From Thalassotalea sp. G2M2-11 (GTDB lineage: Bacteria; Pseudomonadota; Gammaproteobacteria; Enterobacterales; Alteromonadaceae), in the NCBI RefSeq assembly GCF_017168195.1, contig NZ_JADNYL010000001.1, forward strand, positions 744,001 through 808,000: a DNA stretch of 64,000 nucleotides. The letters are read 5' to 3'. Positions 35,842-45,225 of this stretch are shown here, in pieces (the first letter of the stretch is position 1; each line of letters opens with the position of its first letter). The translations under genes and the position numbers were made by a program. The notes under the pieces are model-generated. The model searched no databases. It was not told where the DNA came from and saw only the letters and a list, made by a program, of their open reading frames with translations.

Positions 35842-37001
35842 TCCAGTTTAAAGCATTATTGATCAAAGAGTTGAAAGAAGCGTTTCGTGATAAGCGTGCC
35901 TTATTGGTTGCGATGAGTATGGGATTACTGGCACCAGTAATGATCATGATCATGTCGAAAACCATGATTAAAGATTTTGTTGAAAATCCGCCTATTTACG
36001 TAAAATTTTCAGGTGCTGAACATGCGCCTAAGTTAATTAAGTCATTTAAAGATAATAATATTTTAGATTTTGCCGATGTGCCGGAAGATGAGCGCAGAAA
36101 CTGGCAAGAACGTAATATTGAATTAATTATCCCTGATAGTTATGCCGATGATATGCGTGAAGGGAAACCCATTGATATCATTTTACGTGCCGATTACAGT
36201 GAAAAGTCTTTAAGTGCGCCATTGCGTCGCATTAAAGATGAGATCCGCAGTTTTTCATTATCCATTGGCTATAAACGCTTATTGGTGCGCGGTATTGATG
36301 TCAAGCTATTACAAACGTTAAAGCTGCAAGAACAAGATACCTCATTACCCAGTAGTAATGCGATGATGATCACCTTGATGTTAGGCCTGTATCTACTCAT
36401 GGGCGCTTTTATTTCTGGGCAATCAATTTCGATTGATTCCAGTGCAGGGGAGCGAGAGCGTAATGTTTTGGAAATGCTATTATGTCAGCCGGTAAGTACC
36501 TTAAAAATTGTCTTAGCTAAGCTGATTTGCTCTAGTTTGATTGCCACAATGTCGGTGACACTTATGCTTACCTTAACTATGGTGTCGGTCGGTTTTGTTG
36601 ATTTGACTAAAATTGGCGCCACTTTTAGTGTCGACAGCTTTACTTTCTTTTCATTATTATTGTTATTGATCCCGTTATGTTTTCTGGCTGCTGCTTTACA
36701 ATTGTATTTTGCTTTTCATGCTAAAACCTTTAAAGAAGCTCAATCAACCGTAGCAATGTTAATTATGGTGCCAACTATGATCCCTGTCGCCATGATGATC
36801 ATGGATGATAAGCCTGTGTGGGCTGAGTGGGCACCAATTTTTGGTCAATCATTATTAATGGAAGACTTATTTAAGGGCTTACCCGTTGATTGGATGGCAT
36901 TTTTAGTAAGTACAGGCGCCACTATCGCGTTAACCGCTGGCTTAGTACTTACGTTGGCGAAACGATTAAGATCAGAAAAAGTCGTGATGTCACTAGGTTG
37001 A
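35838..37001 (+). CDS. natB: ABC-2 transporter permease (NatB-type)
   Basis: A 387-residue permease. Helix 1 (ALLVAMSMGLLAPVMIMIM) is followed by a large extracytoplasmic domain of about 130 residues, then five helices, including SIDSSAGERERNVLEMLLCQPVS, the hallmark cytoplasmic loop of NatB/ABC-2 exporters. Overlap with natA (ATGA) indicates coupling. Its stop is followed by an imperfect inverted repeat (37013-37066). NatAB naming follows the fold; substrate is unproven. Confidence 0.85.
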   Translation: MIQFKALLIKELKEAFRDKRALLVAMSMGLLAPVMIMIMSKTMIKDFVENPPIYVKFSGAEHAPKLIKSFKDNNILDFADVPEDERRNWQERNIELIIPDSYADDMREGKPIDIILRADYSEKSLSAPLRRIKDEIRSFSLSIGYKRLLVRGIDVKLLQTLKLQEQDTSLPSSNAMMITLMLGLYLLMGAFISGQSISIDSSAGERERNVLEMLLCQPVSTLKIVLAKLICSSLIATMSVTLMLTLTMVSVGFVDLTKIGATFSVDSFTFFSLLLLLIPLCFLAAALQLYFAFHAKTFKEAQSTVAMLIMVPTMIPVAMMIMDDKPVWAEWAPIFGQSLLMEDLFKGLPVDWMAFLVSTGATIALTAGLVLTLAKRLRSEKVVMSLG

Positions 37002-37012
37002 TCTTGAGGTTT

Positions 37013-37066
37013 AACACTTAAGGTGTATAAGTTTGTCAGATAAGGCAAGCTAACACCTTAAGAGTT
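37013..37066. repeat. Inverted repeat with palindromic arms between natB and the ECF sigma gene
   Basis: The 14-nt arm AACACTTAAGGTGT (37013-37026) matches the inverse of ACACCTTAAGAGTT (37053-37066) at 13 of 14 positions, with a 26-nt spacer. Each arm is itself near-palindromic around TTAAG, so it could be a pair of operator sites as well as a hairpin. No U tract follows. Confidence 0.6.
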
Positions 37067-37121
37067 ATCGCAGTTGTATTTTGGTTTGGTAAGGTTAAAA
37101 AAATGTTAATAGTTGTGTCTA

Positions 37122-37709
37122 ATGAATAACTCGGTAAAATTATCACTTAAATTACAAGAACGTTTTATAAAAACGTCAGCTAACACAGTGAGAGTTTCAT
37201 TGGATAACCAAACAATTTTTACCCAATGGATGACAGAGCATGAAAAACTGTTGCGTCATATCATCAATGGTTTTGAAGCTAAGCCAGCAATACAAGATGA
37301 GTTGTTCCAAGAGATCGCCTTAAATATTTGGCGTGCGCTACCGAGTTTTCGCCAAGATAGTGCGGTAAAAACCTTTGTTGCCCGAATTGCTCACAATGTG
37401 TTAGCTACTCATGTCGCTAAAGCAGTGAAAACGATTAAGGTGGATCATGAATTAAGTGAAGCACCTATTGATGTGCAACATGATGCAGTTCAACCAACAC
37501 CATTTCAATCACTCGATCAACGTCAACGTCAGCAACGACTTTTAGATGGCATCAGACAACTCAAATTAGTCCAGCAGCAAGTGATCACTTTGGCGTTGGA
37601 AGGGATGAGTTATCAAGAAATTGCTGATGTGTTATCGATATCGACAAATTTAGTGGGTGTACGTTTACAAAGAGCTAAACAGGCACTAACTGAGTTATTG
37701 GAGGCATAA
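37122..37709 (+). CDS. ECF-type RNA polymerase sigma factor
   Basis: About 195 residues. Region 2 is visible as DELFQEIALNIWRALPSFR and VKTFVARIAHNVLATHV; region 4 as LRQLKLVQQQVITLALEGMSYQEIADVLSISTNLVGVRLQRAKQAL. The start is uncertain: an ATG at 37122 is used here, a TTG at 37113 would add three residues, and starts closer to region 2 are possible because ribosome sites are weak. The next gene overlaps the stop by one base and encodes a membrane protein, the usual arrangement of an ECF sigma factor and its anti-sigma partner. The regulon is unknown. Confidence 0.88.
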   Translation: MNNSVKLSLKLQERFIKTSANTVRVSLDNQTIFTQWMTEHEKLLRHIINGFEAKPAIQDELFQEIALNIWRALPSFRQDSAVKTFVARIAHNVLATHVAKAVKTIKVDHELSEAPIDVQHDAVQPTPFQSLDQRQRQQRLLDGIRQLKLVQQQVITLALEGMSYQEIADVLSISTNLVGVRLQRAKQALTELLEA

Positions 37710-38350
37710 TGAGTAAAGAGAAAATGCCCGAAAATAAACCAATCGAAGCGTCTTCAATTGAGCAAAATAATAGTAACCCTCTGTCGTTACTTGATCAGCA
37801 ATGGGGCGAAATTTTGCAAGATTGGCAAGCTCAACCATTTGAAAAAACGGATATCAAGGCGTTGGTTAAGCAGACTAAGAATCGTACTCGAGGGGCAAAA
37901 CTATGTTTTGTCCTTAATGTAATTGCTACAGTAGCTATTCTTGGCATATTTATTTATGGGCTATATCGTAATGAATTCGGTCAACCGTTGAATAGTTTTC
38001 TAGGTTTAGGTGGATTATTTTCACTAGTCTTTACTTACTATGAAATGAAAATTCGAGCCAAAGCCTGGTCGCAAATCAGTGACAGCCCCGAAAGAGCAAT
38101 AGAAAATGCTCTTGCTGGTTATCAATCAGCGGTAAAATATATGGCGTTAACTAAGTGGTCTTGTGTTCCTTTTGGACTATTAGCGAACTGGTTTACTTAT
38201 GCCATGGCACAACAGAGCGGTAAATCAGCAGTACCAGGCTTTATTTTTATCAACATTTTTATCGCGGTTATGTTTATTGTCACTGAGTATTTACACCGTA
38301 AGCGGAAAAAAGAGTATCAAGCGTTAACTCGTAAGTTGGGAAACTTATAA
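37709..38350 (+). CDS. Membrane protein, candidate anti-sigma factor
   Basis: 213 residues. The cytoplasmic N-terminus of about 60 residues is acidic and Gln-rich (LSLLDQQWGEILQDWQAQPFEK). Four hydrophobic segments follow: about 64-86 (LCFVLNVIATVAILGIFIYGLY), 95-111, 149-166 and 177-195. I do not recognise a named domain such as ZAS (no HxxxCxxC). Translational coupling with the sigma gene (TAATG) suggests that it sequesters the sigma factor at the membrane. That role is inference from position; otherwise it is a protein of unknown function. Confidence 0.65.
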   Translation: MSKEKMPENKPIEASSIEQNNSNPLSLLDQQWGEILQDWQAQPFEKTDIKALVKQTKNRTRGAKLCFVLNVIATVAILGIFIYGLYRNEFGQPLNSFLGLGGLFSLVFTYYEMKIRAKAWSQISDSPERAIENALAGYQSAVKYMALTKWSCVPFGLLANWFTYAMAQQSGKSAVPGFIFINIFIAVMFIVTEYLHRKRKKEYQALTRKLGNL

Positions 38351-38643
38351 CGGAATAGCTTGAGTTTAATCAAATAATGTTCGGGTTGTTTATCTTTTTA
38401 AGAATATTGTTTGTTGTTCTTTGGTTTTTTATTCGGTATATTGATAAAAAAGTGAATTTGATCTGTTGATCGTAAACTTTTATCGCATATTAAACGTTCT
38501 ATCTCAGTGTGAAATGAGCTAAATCGGCCATTTTTTAACATATACATCATGTCCTGAATCAGGCAAAATATGCGGCAATTTAAATAGTCTAACTTTCCAG
38601 AATTAACGTTTGAGTTAATGAGCTGTGAACTTGAGGAATAAAC

Positions 38644-39900
38644 ATGCTTACTCGTGATATGAATATTGCTGATTTTGATGCTGAATTATGGCAGTCAATG
38701 ACTGATGAAACAGTTCGTCAGGAAGAGCACATTGAATTAATTGCTTCTGAAAACTACTGTAGCCCTCGCGTATTAGAAGCGCAAGGTTCGCAGTTAACCA
38801 ATAAATATGCTGAAGGCTACCCTGGCAAGCGTTACTATGGCGGTTGTGAGTATGTGGACAAAGCAGAAGCATTAGCTATTGAACGTGCCAAAGCATTATT
38901 TGGTGCTGATTATGCGAATGTTCAGCCTCATGCAGGTTCGCAAGCTAATGCTGCGGTATTTCAAGCTTTAGTGTCTCCAGGCGGTAAAGTACTAGGTATG
39001 AGCTTAGCGCATGGTGGCCATTTAACGCATGGTTCGCACGTAAACTTTTCAGGTAAATCATACGAAGCATTTCAATATGGTTTAGATCCACAAACTGGTG
39101 ATATTGATTATGCTGAGATTGAACGTTTAGCACATGAGCATCAGCCAGAAATGATCATTGGCGGTTTCTCGGCATTCTCTGGTGTGGTTGATTGGGCGCG
39201 TATGCGTAAAATCGCTGACAGTGTTGGTGCATATTTCATGGTCGATATGGCGCATGTGGCAGGCTTAGTAGCGGCTGGTTTATATCCAAATCCAGTGCCT
39301 CATGCTCACGTGGTAACGACAACCACTCATAAAACATTAGCTGGCCCGCGCGGTGGTTTGATCGTTTCAGGTTGTGGCGATGAAGATGTTTATAAAAAAT
39401 TAAACTCAGCGGTATTTCCTGGCGGCCAAGGCGGTCCATTAATGCACGTGATCGCAGCGAAAGCTGTGGCATTTAAAGAAGCATTACAACCAGAATTTAA
39501 AGATTATCAGCAACGCGTATTAGATAATGCTAAAGCGATGGTGGCGGTATTACAAGAACGTGGTTATAAGGTAGTGTCAAATGGCACTGAAAACCATTTA
39601 TTGTTATTAGATTTAATTGATAAAGACATCACTGGTAAAGATGCAGATGCAGCATTAGGTCGTGCTCACATTACTGTGAATAAAAACTCAGTACCAAATG
39701 ATCCTCGTTCGCCGTTTGTTACTTCAGGTTTACGTTTAGGTACGCCAGCGATCACTCGTCGTGGTTTCAATGTTGAAGACACAAAAGCCTTAACCGGTTG
39801 GATTTGTGATATCTTAGATGATATTAACAATGAAGAAACAATTACGGCTGTTCAAGCAAAAGTCAAAGAAATTTGTCAACGCTTACCCGTCTACGGTTAA
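38644..39900 (+). CDS. glyA: Serine hydroxymethyltransferase
   Basis: A 418-residue PLP enzyme that interconverts serine and glycine with tetrahydrofolate. It starts [19 protein letters not shown] and has [19 protein letters not shown], the tetrahydrofolate/PLP segment YYGGCEYVD and the PLP lysine in [14 protein letters not shown] (about residue 229). Length is exactly typical. GAGG lies 7 nt before the ATG. An inverted repeat ATTAAC/GTTAAT (38602-38619) lies 25 bp upstream and may be an operator. A strong terminator separates it from nrdR. Confidence 0.98.
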   Translation: MLTRDMNIADFDAELWQSMTDETVRQEEHIELIASENYCSPRVLEAQGSQLTNKYAEGYPGKRYYGGCEYVDKAEALAIERAKALFGADYANVQPHAGSQANAAVFQALVSPGGKVLGMSLAHGGHLTHGSHVNFSGKSYEAFQYGLDPQTGDIDYAEIERLAHEHQPEMIIGGFSAFSGVVDWARMRKIADSVGAYFMVDMAHVAGLVAAGLYPNPVPHAHVVTTTTHKTLAGPRGGLIVSGCGDEDVYKKLNSAVFPGGQGGPLMHVIAAKAVAFKEALQPEFKDYQQRVLDNAKAMVAVLQERGYKVVSNGTENHLLLLDLIDKDITGKDADAALGRAHITVNKNSVPNDPRSPFVTSGLRLGTPAITRRGFNVEDTKALTGWICDILDDINNEETITAVQAKVKEICQRLPVYG

Positions 39901-39943
39901 TCACACAAGGCTTGTTATCACGGCCTTAGTCAATTACATTTTG

Positions 39944-39974
39944 AAAAGCTCAAACAACTTGTTTGAGCTTTTTT
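39944..39974 (+). terminator. Intrinsic terminator after glyA
   Basis: A perfect 12-bp stem (AAAAGCTCAAAC at 39944-39955 and GTTTGAGCTTTT at 39961-39972) with a 5-nt loop and T run. Confidence 0.93.
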
Positions 39975-40045
39975 GGTTTTAGCCGTTACATCAAGCTCGA
40001 AATACATTAAAATAACGCATTAATTTTACTCAGAGTATAGCTTTT

Positions 40046-40501
40046 ATGTATTGCCCATTTTGCAGCGCAACCGACACAAAAGTCATTGATTCTCGATTGG
40101 TTTCTGATGGTCATCAAATTCGCCGTCGTCGTGCCTGTGTCGCTTGTAATGAGAGATTCACCACTTTTGAAACGGCTGAGTTAGTCATGCCTCGTATTAT
40201 TAAACGTGATGGTTCAAGAGAGCCGTTTAATGAGGATAAGTTGCGCAGTGGTTTAATGCGTGCGCTGGAAAAAAGAGCGGTCAGTGTTGAGCAAACTGAA
40301 AAAGCGATCAATCGATTAAAATCGCAATTACGGGCAACCGGTGAGCGGGAAGTCTCAAGTGAAATGCTAGGGAGTATTATTATGGAGCAACTGAAAGGAC
40401 TTGATAAAGTCGCGTATGTTCGTTTTGCTTCTGTGTATCGATCGTTTGAAGATATTAAAGAGTTTGGTGAAGAAATTGCGCGCTTAGGTGATGACAATTA
40501 A
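40046..40501 (+). CDS. nrdR: Transcriptional repressor of ribonucleotide reductase genes
   Basis: A 151-residue protein with an N-terminal zinc ribbon (CPFC at residues 3-6 and CVAC near 31-34) and an ATP-cone domain ([23 protein letters not shown]). NrdR binds NrdR boxes in front of nrd operons and responds to ATP/dATP. It heads the riboflavin gene run; the nrdR-ribD order is widely conserved in proteobacteria. The stop overlaps the ribD start by one base. Confidence 0.97.
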   Translation: MYCPFCSATDTKVIDSRLVSDGHQIRRRRACVACNERFTTFETAELVMPRIIKRDGSREPFNEDKLRSGLMRALEKRAVSVEQTEKAINRLKSQLRATGEREVSSEMLGSIIMEQLKGLDKVAYVRFASVYRSFEDIKEFGEEIARLGDDN

Positions 40502-41628
40502 TGGCTGAGCAATTTTCGTTTGCTGATCATCAATACATGGCTCGGGCAATTAAATTGGCTCGTAAGGCTTGGTATACAACGTCACCTAACCCCAGAGTGG
40601 GCTGTGTATTAGTTAACAACAATACCATTGTTGGTGAGGGGTACCATGTTAAAGCTGGCAGTGGTCATGCGGAAGTTAATGCTCTCGCGCAAGCGGGGAA
40701 AAAGGCTGTTGGCGCTACAGCATATGTAACTTTGGAGCCTTGTTCTCATTTTGGGCGAACGCCACCTTGTGCTCAGGGGTTAATCGATGCGGACGTCAAA
40801 CACGTGATAGCTGCCATGGTAGATCCCAACCCGCAGGTGTCTGGCCGTGGTCTTCAAATGCTAGAGCAAGCAAATATTTCTTGCCAATACGGGCTCTTAG
40901 AAGCCGAGGCTAAAGCCCTAAACCCCGGTTTTATTACTTTAATGACTCAGCAACGCCCGTATGTGCGTTGTAAATTAGCTGCGAGTTTGGATGGTAAAAC
41001 TGCCATGGCAAGTGGTGAAAGTCAGTGGATCACGGGGAAAGCGGCACGAGAAGATGTGCAACGATTAAGGGCCCAAAGCTGTGCGGTTATTACTGGTGCA
41101 GATTCAGTGATCTATGATCAAGCTCGAATGACGGTAAGATGGTCTGATTTAGGTGATGTGCAACATGCTTATCATCCAGATGACATCCGCCAGCCATTGC
41201 GGGTGATCATCGATAGTAAAAATAGATTAACGCCTGATATGAAAATCTTCGCTGAGCCTTATCCTATTTTAATTATTAGAACCAGAGTTGAAAGTTTACA
41301 CTCTTGGCCCCACTTTGTTGAACAAGCAACCGTTTCACCCTCGCAAGATGGAGAATACGCAGACTTAGCATCCGTACTGACTTTGCTTGGACAAAAAGGT
41401 GTAAATGATGTGCTGCTTGAGTCTGGCTGTCGCTTAGCGGGGGCATTTATTGAACAAAATCTAGTTGATGAACTTATTATCTATCAAGCGCCTAAGTTAT
41501 TGGGTGCCGATGCCAGAAGTTTAGTCAACATGCCAAGTATTACGGAATTGGCGCAAGCTAAAAATTTAACTTTTACCAGCAGTACTATGGTTGGTAACGA
41601 TATAAAACTTACTGCAACGTTAGACTAA
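40501..41628 (+). CDS. ribD: Bifunctional diaminohydroxyphosphoribosylaminopyrimidine deaminase / reductase
   Basis: A 375-residue enzyme for steps two and three of riboflavin synthesis. The N-terminal deaminase has the zinc motifs GHAEVNAL and EPCSHFGRTPPC. The reductase domain starts around residue 150 (RPYVRCKLAASLDGKTA, SQWITG) and contains a DVLLESGCRLAGAF motif. Length matches E. coli RibD (367). It is translationally coupled to nrdR. Confidence 0.97.
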   Translation: MAEQFSFADHQYMARAIKLARKAWYTTSPNPRVGCVLVNNNTIVGEGYHVKAGSGHAEVNALAQAGKKAVGATAYVTLEPCSHFGRTPPCAQGLIDADVKHVIAAMVDPNPQVSGRGLQMLEQANISCQYGLLEAEAKALNPGFITLMTQQRPYVRCKLAASLDGKTAMASGESQWITGKAAREDVQRLRAQSCAVITGADSVIYDQARMTVRWSDLGDVQHAYHPDDIRQPLRVIIDSKNRLTPDMKIFAEPYPILIIRTRVESLHSWPHFVEQATVSPSQDGEYADLASVLTLLGQKGVNDVLLESGCRLAGAFIEQNLVDELIIYQAPKLLGADARSLVNMPSITELAQAKNLTFTSSTMVGNDIKLTATLD

Positions 41629-41663
41629 GGCATGGCTAACGAGAGTAGCAACAGAGAGTGAAT

Positions 41664-42323
41664 ATGTTCACTGGGATCATAGAAGCCGTAGGCTCAATAA
41701 AAACAATTGATGTAACAGCACAAGGTGCACGATTAACTGTTAATTGTGGCGTATTGGATATGAGTGATGTCAAGCTCGGGGATTCAATTGCCACTAATGG
41801 GATTTGTTTAACCGTGGTAGCGTTTAATAAGCAAAGCTTTACCGCCGATGTTTCAAATGAAACCTTAAGTCGTACTTCATTTGCCAATTATCAGCCCAAT
41901 CAACAGGTCAACTTGGAAAAAGCCATGTTACCAACAACACGTTTTGGTGGTCATATTGTTTCAGGTCATGTGGATGCTGTTGCAGAGATCAAATCTGTGG
42001 TTAAAAATGGTCATAGTATCGAATATTGGCTATCGATGGATACCGCGATTGCCCCTTATATTGCGGAAAAAGGTTCTGTCACTGTAGATGGCGTGAGTCT
42101 TACGGTGAACAGTTTGACCAGCGAACAATTTCGTTTAACTATCGTTCCCCATACTGCGGAGCAAACGATTATTGCAAGTTATCAAGTAGGCACTAAGGTA
42201 AATATAGAAGTGGATGTGATGGCGCGTTACATCGAACGATTATTATTGCACAAAAAAACACCGCAAGCGTCATCGGGTGTTACCGAAACTTTGTTAGCGC
42301 GAAGTGGGTTTATTAAAAATTAA
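41664..42323 (+). CDS. ribE: Riboflavin synthase, alpha chain
   Basis: About 219 residues in two tandem lumazine-binding repeats (TNGICLTVV and GVSLTVNSL motif pairs). It starts MFTGIIEAVG, the universal start of this family, at the ATG 41664; a GTG at 41658 in the same frame is rejected. The enzyme dismutates two molecules of 6,7-dimethyl-8-ribityllumazine. It lies 35 bp after ribD and 9 bp before ribB. Confidence 0.97.
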   Translation: MFTGIIEAVGSIKTIDVTAQGARLTVNCGVLDMSDVKLGDSIATNGICLTVVAFNKQSFTADVSNETLSRTSFANYQPNQQVNLEKAMLPTTRFGGHIVSGHVDAVAEIKSVVKNGHSIEYWLSMDTAIAPYIAEKGSVTVDGVSLTVNSLTSEQFRLTIVPHTAEQTIIASYQVGTKVNIEVDVMARYIERLLLHKKTPQASSGVTETLLARSGFIKN

Positions 42324-42332
42324 GAGGCTGTC

Positions 42333-43442
42333 ATGAAAGTAAACTCTCCTAAAGAGATCATTGAAGATATTAGACAAGGTAAAATGGTTATCTTGATGGA
42401 TGATGAAGATCGTGAAAATGAAGGCGATTTCATTATGGCTGCCGAATTAGTGACCCCAGAAGCCATTAATTTTATGGCCACTCATGGCCGTGGTTTAATA
42501 TGTATGCCAATGTCAATTGAGCGTTGTCGTCGTTTGAATTTACCGTTAATGGTTGATAAAAATGATGCTCAATTTTCGACTAACTTTACTGTGTCTATAG
42601 AGGCGGCTGAAGGCGTCACTACGGGTATTTCAGCTGCGGATCGGGCTACTACAGTACTCGCTGCGGTGGCAAAAGATGCTAACCAACATTCAATTGTTCA
42701 GCCGGGTCATATTTTTCCATTAATGGCAAAAGATGGTGGTGTGCTTAACCGAGCCGGACATACCGAAGCGGGCGTTGATCTAGCACGTTTAGCGGGATTA
42801 GAGCCAGCAGCGGTGATCGTCGAAATTTTAAATGAAGACGGTACGATGGCACGTCGCCCCGACCTTGACGTGATCGCTGAAAAGCATGGTTTAAAAATGG
42901 GCACCATTGCCGATTTGATCGAATATCGAAATGCCAATGAAACGACCATTGAGCGTATTTCACAATGTCAGTTACCAACAGCGTTTGGTGATTTTGAGTT
43001 AACGGTTTTTAAAGATACTATTGATGGCCAAGCGCACTTTGCTTTAACCAAAGGCGAGATCAATAAAGATCAACCGACCCTAGTGCGAGTACATTTAGAA
43101 AATACCTTTAGAGATTTATTGTTTAGTGAACGCGAAAGTGTTGCTAAATGGCCGATTGGTAGTGCTCTTGAGCGCATCGCTAAAGAAGGTGGTGTATTAG
43201 TATTACTAGGCAAGCATGAGTCGCCAACTGAGCTAATTGCTCAAGTTGAAAAATATGCCAAACTCGATGCCGGTGAAACGGTGAAAGAAGTGCAGCGACA
43301 CATAGGCTCTCGTAATGTTGGTGTTGGCTCACAAATTTTATCTAATTTAGGTGTAGGTAAAATGCGTTTGTTAAGCTCGCAAGTCAAGTATCATTCGTTA
43401 TCTGGTTTTGGTTTAGAAGTGGTGGAATACATTTCTGAATAA
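42333..43442 (+). CDS. ribB: 3,4-dihydroxy-2-butanone-4-phosphate synthase with degenerate GTP cyclohydrolase II domain
   Basis: 369 residues. The N-terminal domain (about 1-200) is a complete RibB with [20 protein letters not shown] and [12 protein letters not shown], giving the four-carbon unit for the lumazine ring. The C-terminal domain (about 205-369) follows the RibA fold but has no zinc-binding C-x(10-11)-C-x-C motif at the GTP cyclohydrolase II site (in its place [16 protein letters not shown]). It is therefore expected to lack cyclohydrolase activity, a situation known in other gammaproteobacteria. The annotation name ribBA would overstate it. A 15-bp tandem repeat covers the stop codon. 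Confidence 0.93.
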   Translation: MKVNSPKEIIEDIRQGKMVILMDDEDRENEGDFIMAAELVTPEAINFMATHGRGLICMPMSIERCRRLNLPLMVDKNDAQFSTNFTVSIEAAEGVTTGISAADRATTVLAAVAKDANQHSIVQPGHIFPLMAKDGGVLNRAGHTEAGVDLARLAGLEPAAVIVEILNEDGTMARRPDLDVIAEKHGLKMGTIADLIEYRNANETTIERISQCQLPTAFGDFELTVFKDTIDGQAHFALTKGEINKDQPTLVRVHLENTFRDLLFSERESVAKWPIGSALERIAKEGGVLVLLGKHESPTELIAQVEKYAKLDAGETVKEVQRHIGSRNVGVGSQILSNLGVGKMRLLSSQVKYHSLSGFGLEVVEYISE

Positions 43443-43462
43443 TGCAGTTCTGAATAATGCAG
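43433..43462. repeat. 15-bp tandem duplication at the ribB stop codon
   Basis: TTCTGAATAATGCAG occurs twice head to tail (43433-43447 and 43448-43462). The first copy contains the stop TAA at 43440-43442, so the second copy is not translated. It looks like a recent slippage event. Confidence 0.95.
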
Positions 43463-43472
43463 TTATCTACTT

Positions 43473-43504
43473 AAAAGCACATGCTTAACCAGCATGTGCT
43501 TTTT
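43473..43504. terminator. Bidirectional terminator between ribB and the amidase gene
   Basis: A 13-bp stem (AAAAGCACATGCT and AGCATGTGCTTTT) with a 5-nt loop. The A and T runs on both sides suit termination of both convergent genes. Confidence 0.92.
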
Positions 43505-43524
43505 GTATTATTAGTAGAAGAGAT

Positions 43525-45045
43525 TTACGGTAATCGCGGTGCTTGACGCACTTTGGTTGCTTGTTCAAAGCTATAGGCAGCTTCAATTAAAGTTCCTTCG
43601 CTCAACTTGCCTGAAAAAAATGACATACCTACAGGTAAGCCATGAATATAGCCCATGGGTACTGTGATATGTGGGTAACCTGAAATTGCTGCTGCACTGG
43701 TTGCTGAGCCTAAATAATGATCACCATTGACCCAATCAATTTTCCATGCCGGTCCAGTGGTTGGTGCAATAATCAAATCTAATTGGTGTTCTGCCATTAG
43801 CTTGTCAATGCCTTGAGCTTGGGTAAGTAATTTCGCTTGTTTAAGGGCTTCTTGGTAGTTTTTCTCAGTTAAGTCACCTTTAGCTTGCGCCATTTTCATG
43901 ATTTCTTGCTGAAAGTACGGCATTTCTATGGCGGCATTTTGCTGATTAAAGTGAATGATCTCGTCTAGTGATTTAGGCAAACCTTCTGCTGTTTGAGATA
44001 AATACTGGTTAAGATCATGTTTAAATTCATAGAGCAGTACAGTGAACTCCGCTTCGCCCCAGGCATTTTGACTGTCAAAGTTTAAGTCATCAATGATAAC
44101 CGCACCTTGGTCTTTCAGGATCGCTATATTTTGTTCAAAAACTTCATCTAATTTATGGTGATAACCCATTAAGTCTCTAGCAATACCAATACGTTTACCG
44201 GCTAAGCCGTCTTTATTTAAATGAGCAAGGTAGTCGATAGTTGATGGGGTTGCATTAGCGTCATTGGTGTCATGGGCAACGATTGCTGAAAGTAAAATTA
44301 CCGCATCAGTTACATTGCGAGCCATTGGGCCGGCAGTATCTTGGCTGTGCGCGATTGGGATGATCCCATCACGACTAACTGTCCCCAGTGTTGGCTTAAT
44401 GCCCACAATACCATTTATAGCTGATGGACAAGTGACTGAACCGTCTGTTTCAGTACCTATGGCAACGGTAGCTAGATTTGCAGCGATAGCGACCCCAGAA
44501 CCAGAGCTAGAACCACAGGGGCTGGTTGTTAGATCATAGGGATTTCTCGTCTGACCATATAAGCCACTCCATCCGCTTGAAGATGAGGTTGAACGAAAGT
44601 TAGCCCACTCACTTAAATTGGTTTTCCCTAAAATTATTGCTCCTGCTTTTTTTAATTGTTGTACTAAAAAAGCAGCATCTTTGGGAAAGTTTTTTGCCAG
44701 CGCATAAGAACCTGCGGTATTTGCCATGCCATCTAAGGTATCAATATTGTCTTTGAGTAGTACAGGAATGCCATGCAAAGGCCCAACTAGACCGGAAGTT
44801 TTCAATGTTTTATCTAACGCTTGCGCTTGGCTAAGGGCATGTTTATTAAGTTGCACTACAGCGTTTAATTGTGAGTCGAGCGATGCAATTCGTTTTAAAT
44901 AAAACTTGACTAGATCGGCACTTGATAAGGTACCCGCTTGCATTTGTTGGTGGATTTCATGAATGTTAGCTTGCTCATTGATCTGAGCATGACTAAGCCA
45001 AACAGGTAAGGTAAAAACAAGTAAAATAAGGACGTTAAGGCGCAT
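43525..45045 (-). CDS. Exported amidase (amidase signature family)
   Basis: A 506-residue precursor with a signal peptide (MRLNVLILLVFTLPVWLSHAQ). The amidase signature is clear: catalytic Lys in PVLLKDNIDT, cis-Ser in the SPCGSSSGSG stretch and nucleophile Ser in GTETDGSVTCPS, followed by GIVGIKPT. Exported members include peptide amidases that deamidate C-terminal amides; substrate is not determined. It stands alone between the riboflavin and isoprenoid clusters, in a place where ribH-nusB-thiL-pgpA are found in many relatives. Confidence 0.88.
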   Translation of the reverse strand: MRLNVLILLVFTLPVWLSHAQINEQANIHEIHQQMQAGTLSSADLVKFYLKRIASLDSQLNAVVQLNKHALSQAQALDKTLKTSGLVGPLHGIPVLLKDNIDTLDGMANTAGSYALAKNFPKDAAFLVQQLKKAGAIILGKTNLSEWANFRSTSSSSGWSGLYGQTRNPYDLTTSPCGSSSGSGVAIAANLATVAIGTETDGSVTCPSAINGIVGIKPTLGTVSRDGIIPIAHSQDTAGPMARNVTDAVILLSAIVAHDTNDANATPSTIDYLAHLNKDGLAGKRIGIARDLMGYHHKLDEVFEQNIAILKDQGAVIIDDLNFDSQNAWGEAEFTVLLYEFKHDLNQYLSQTAEGLPKSLDEIIHFNQQNAAIEMPYFQQEIMKMAQAKGDLTEKNYQEALKQAKLLTQAQGIDKLMAEHQLDLIIAPTTGPAWKIDWVNGDHYLGSATSAAAISGYPHITVPMGYIHGLPVGMSFFSGKLSEGTLIEAAYSFEQATKVRQAPRLP

Positions 45046-45168
45046 AGGTACACACTATTGTTATTATTAAGTGATAGTTATATAACAACAAAATATGATA
45101 ATCGTCTAGTGCCTTGCGACAGTTAACGGGTTTTCGGCTTTAAGAGGCAGACACCGTATCTGCCTTTA

Positions 45169-45206
45169 GATAAAGCATAGACTAGGGGCTTAAAGCTAGT
45201 CTATGC
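45169..45206 (-). terminator. Probable terminator of the xseB-ispA-dxs operon
   Basis: GCATAGACTAG (45175-45185) and CTAGTCTATGC (45196-45206) make an 11-bp perfect stem. On the minus strand it is followed by TTTA. A second small stem GGCAGA/TCTGCC with TTT lies at 45146-45164 and may reinforce it. Confidence 0.7.
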
Positions 45207-45225
45207 CGAGAGGTTGCTTAGTTTA

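Noticed and set aside
38445-38490. Imperfect long hairpin upstream of glyA as a riboswitch
   Set aside because: Pairing is interrupted and no glycine, SAM or other known riboswitch core is visible.
40114-40497. 127-codon open frame antisense to nrdR
   Set aside because: Lies wholly inside nrdR on the opposite strand, with a Ser/Arg-rich composition typical of antisense shadow frames.
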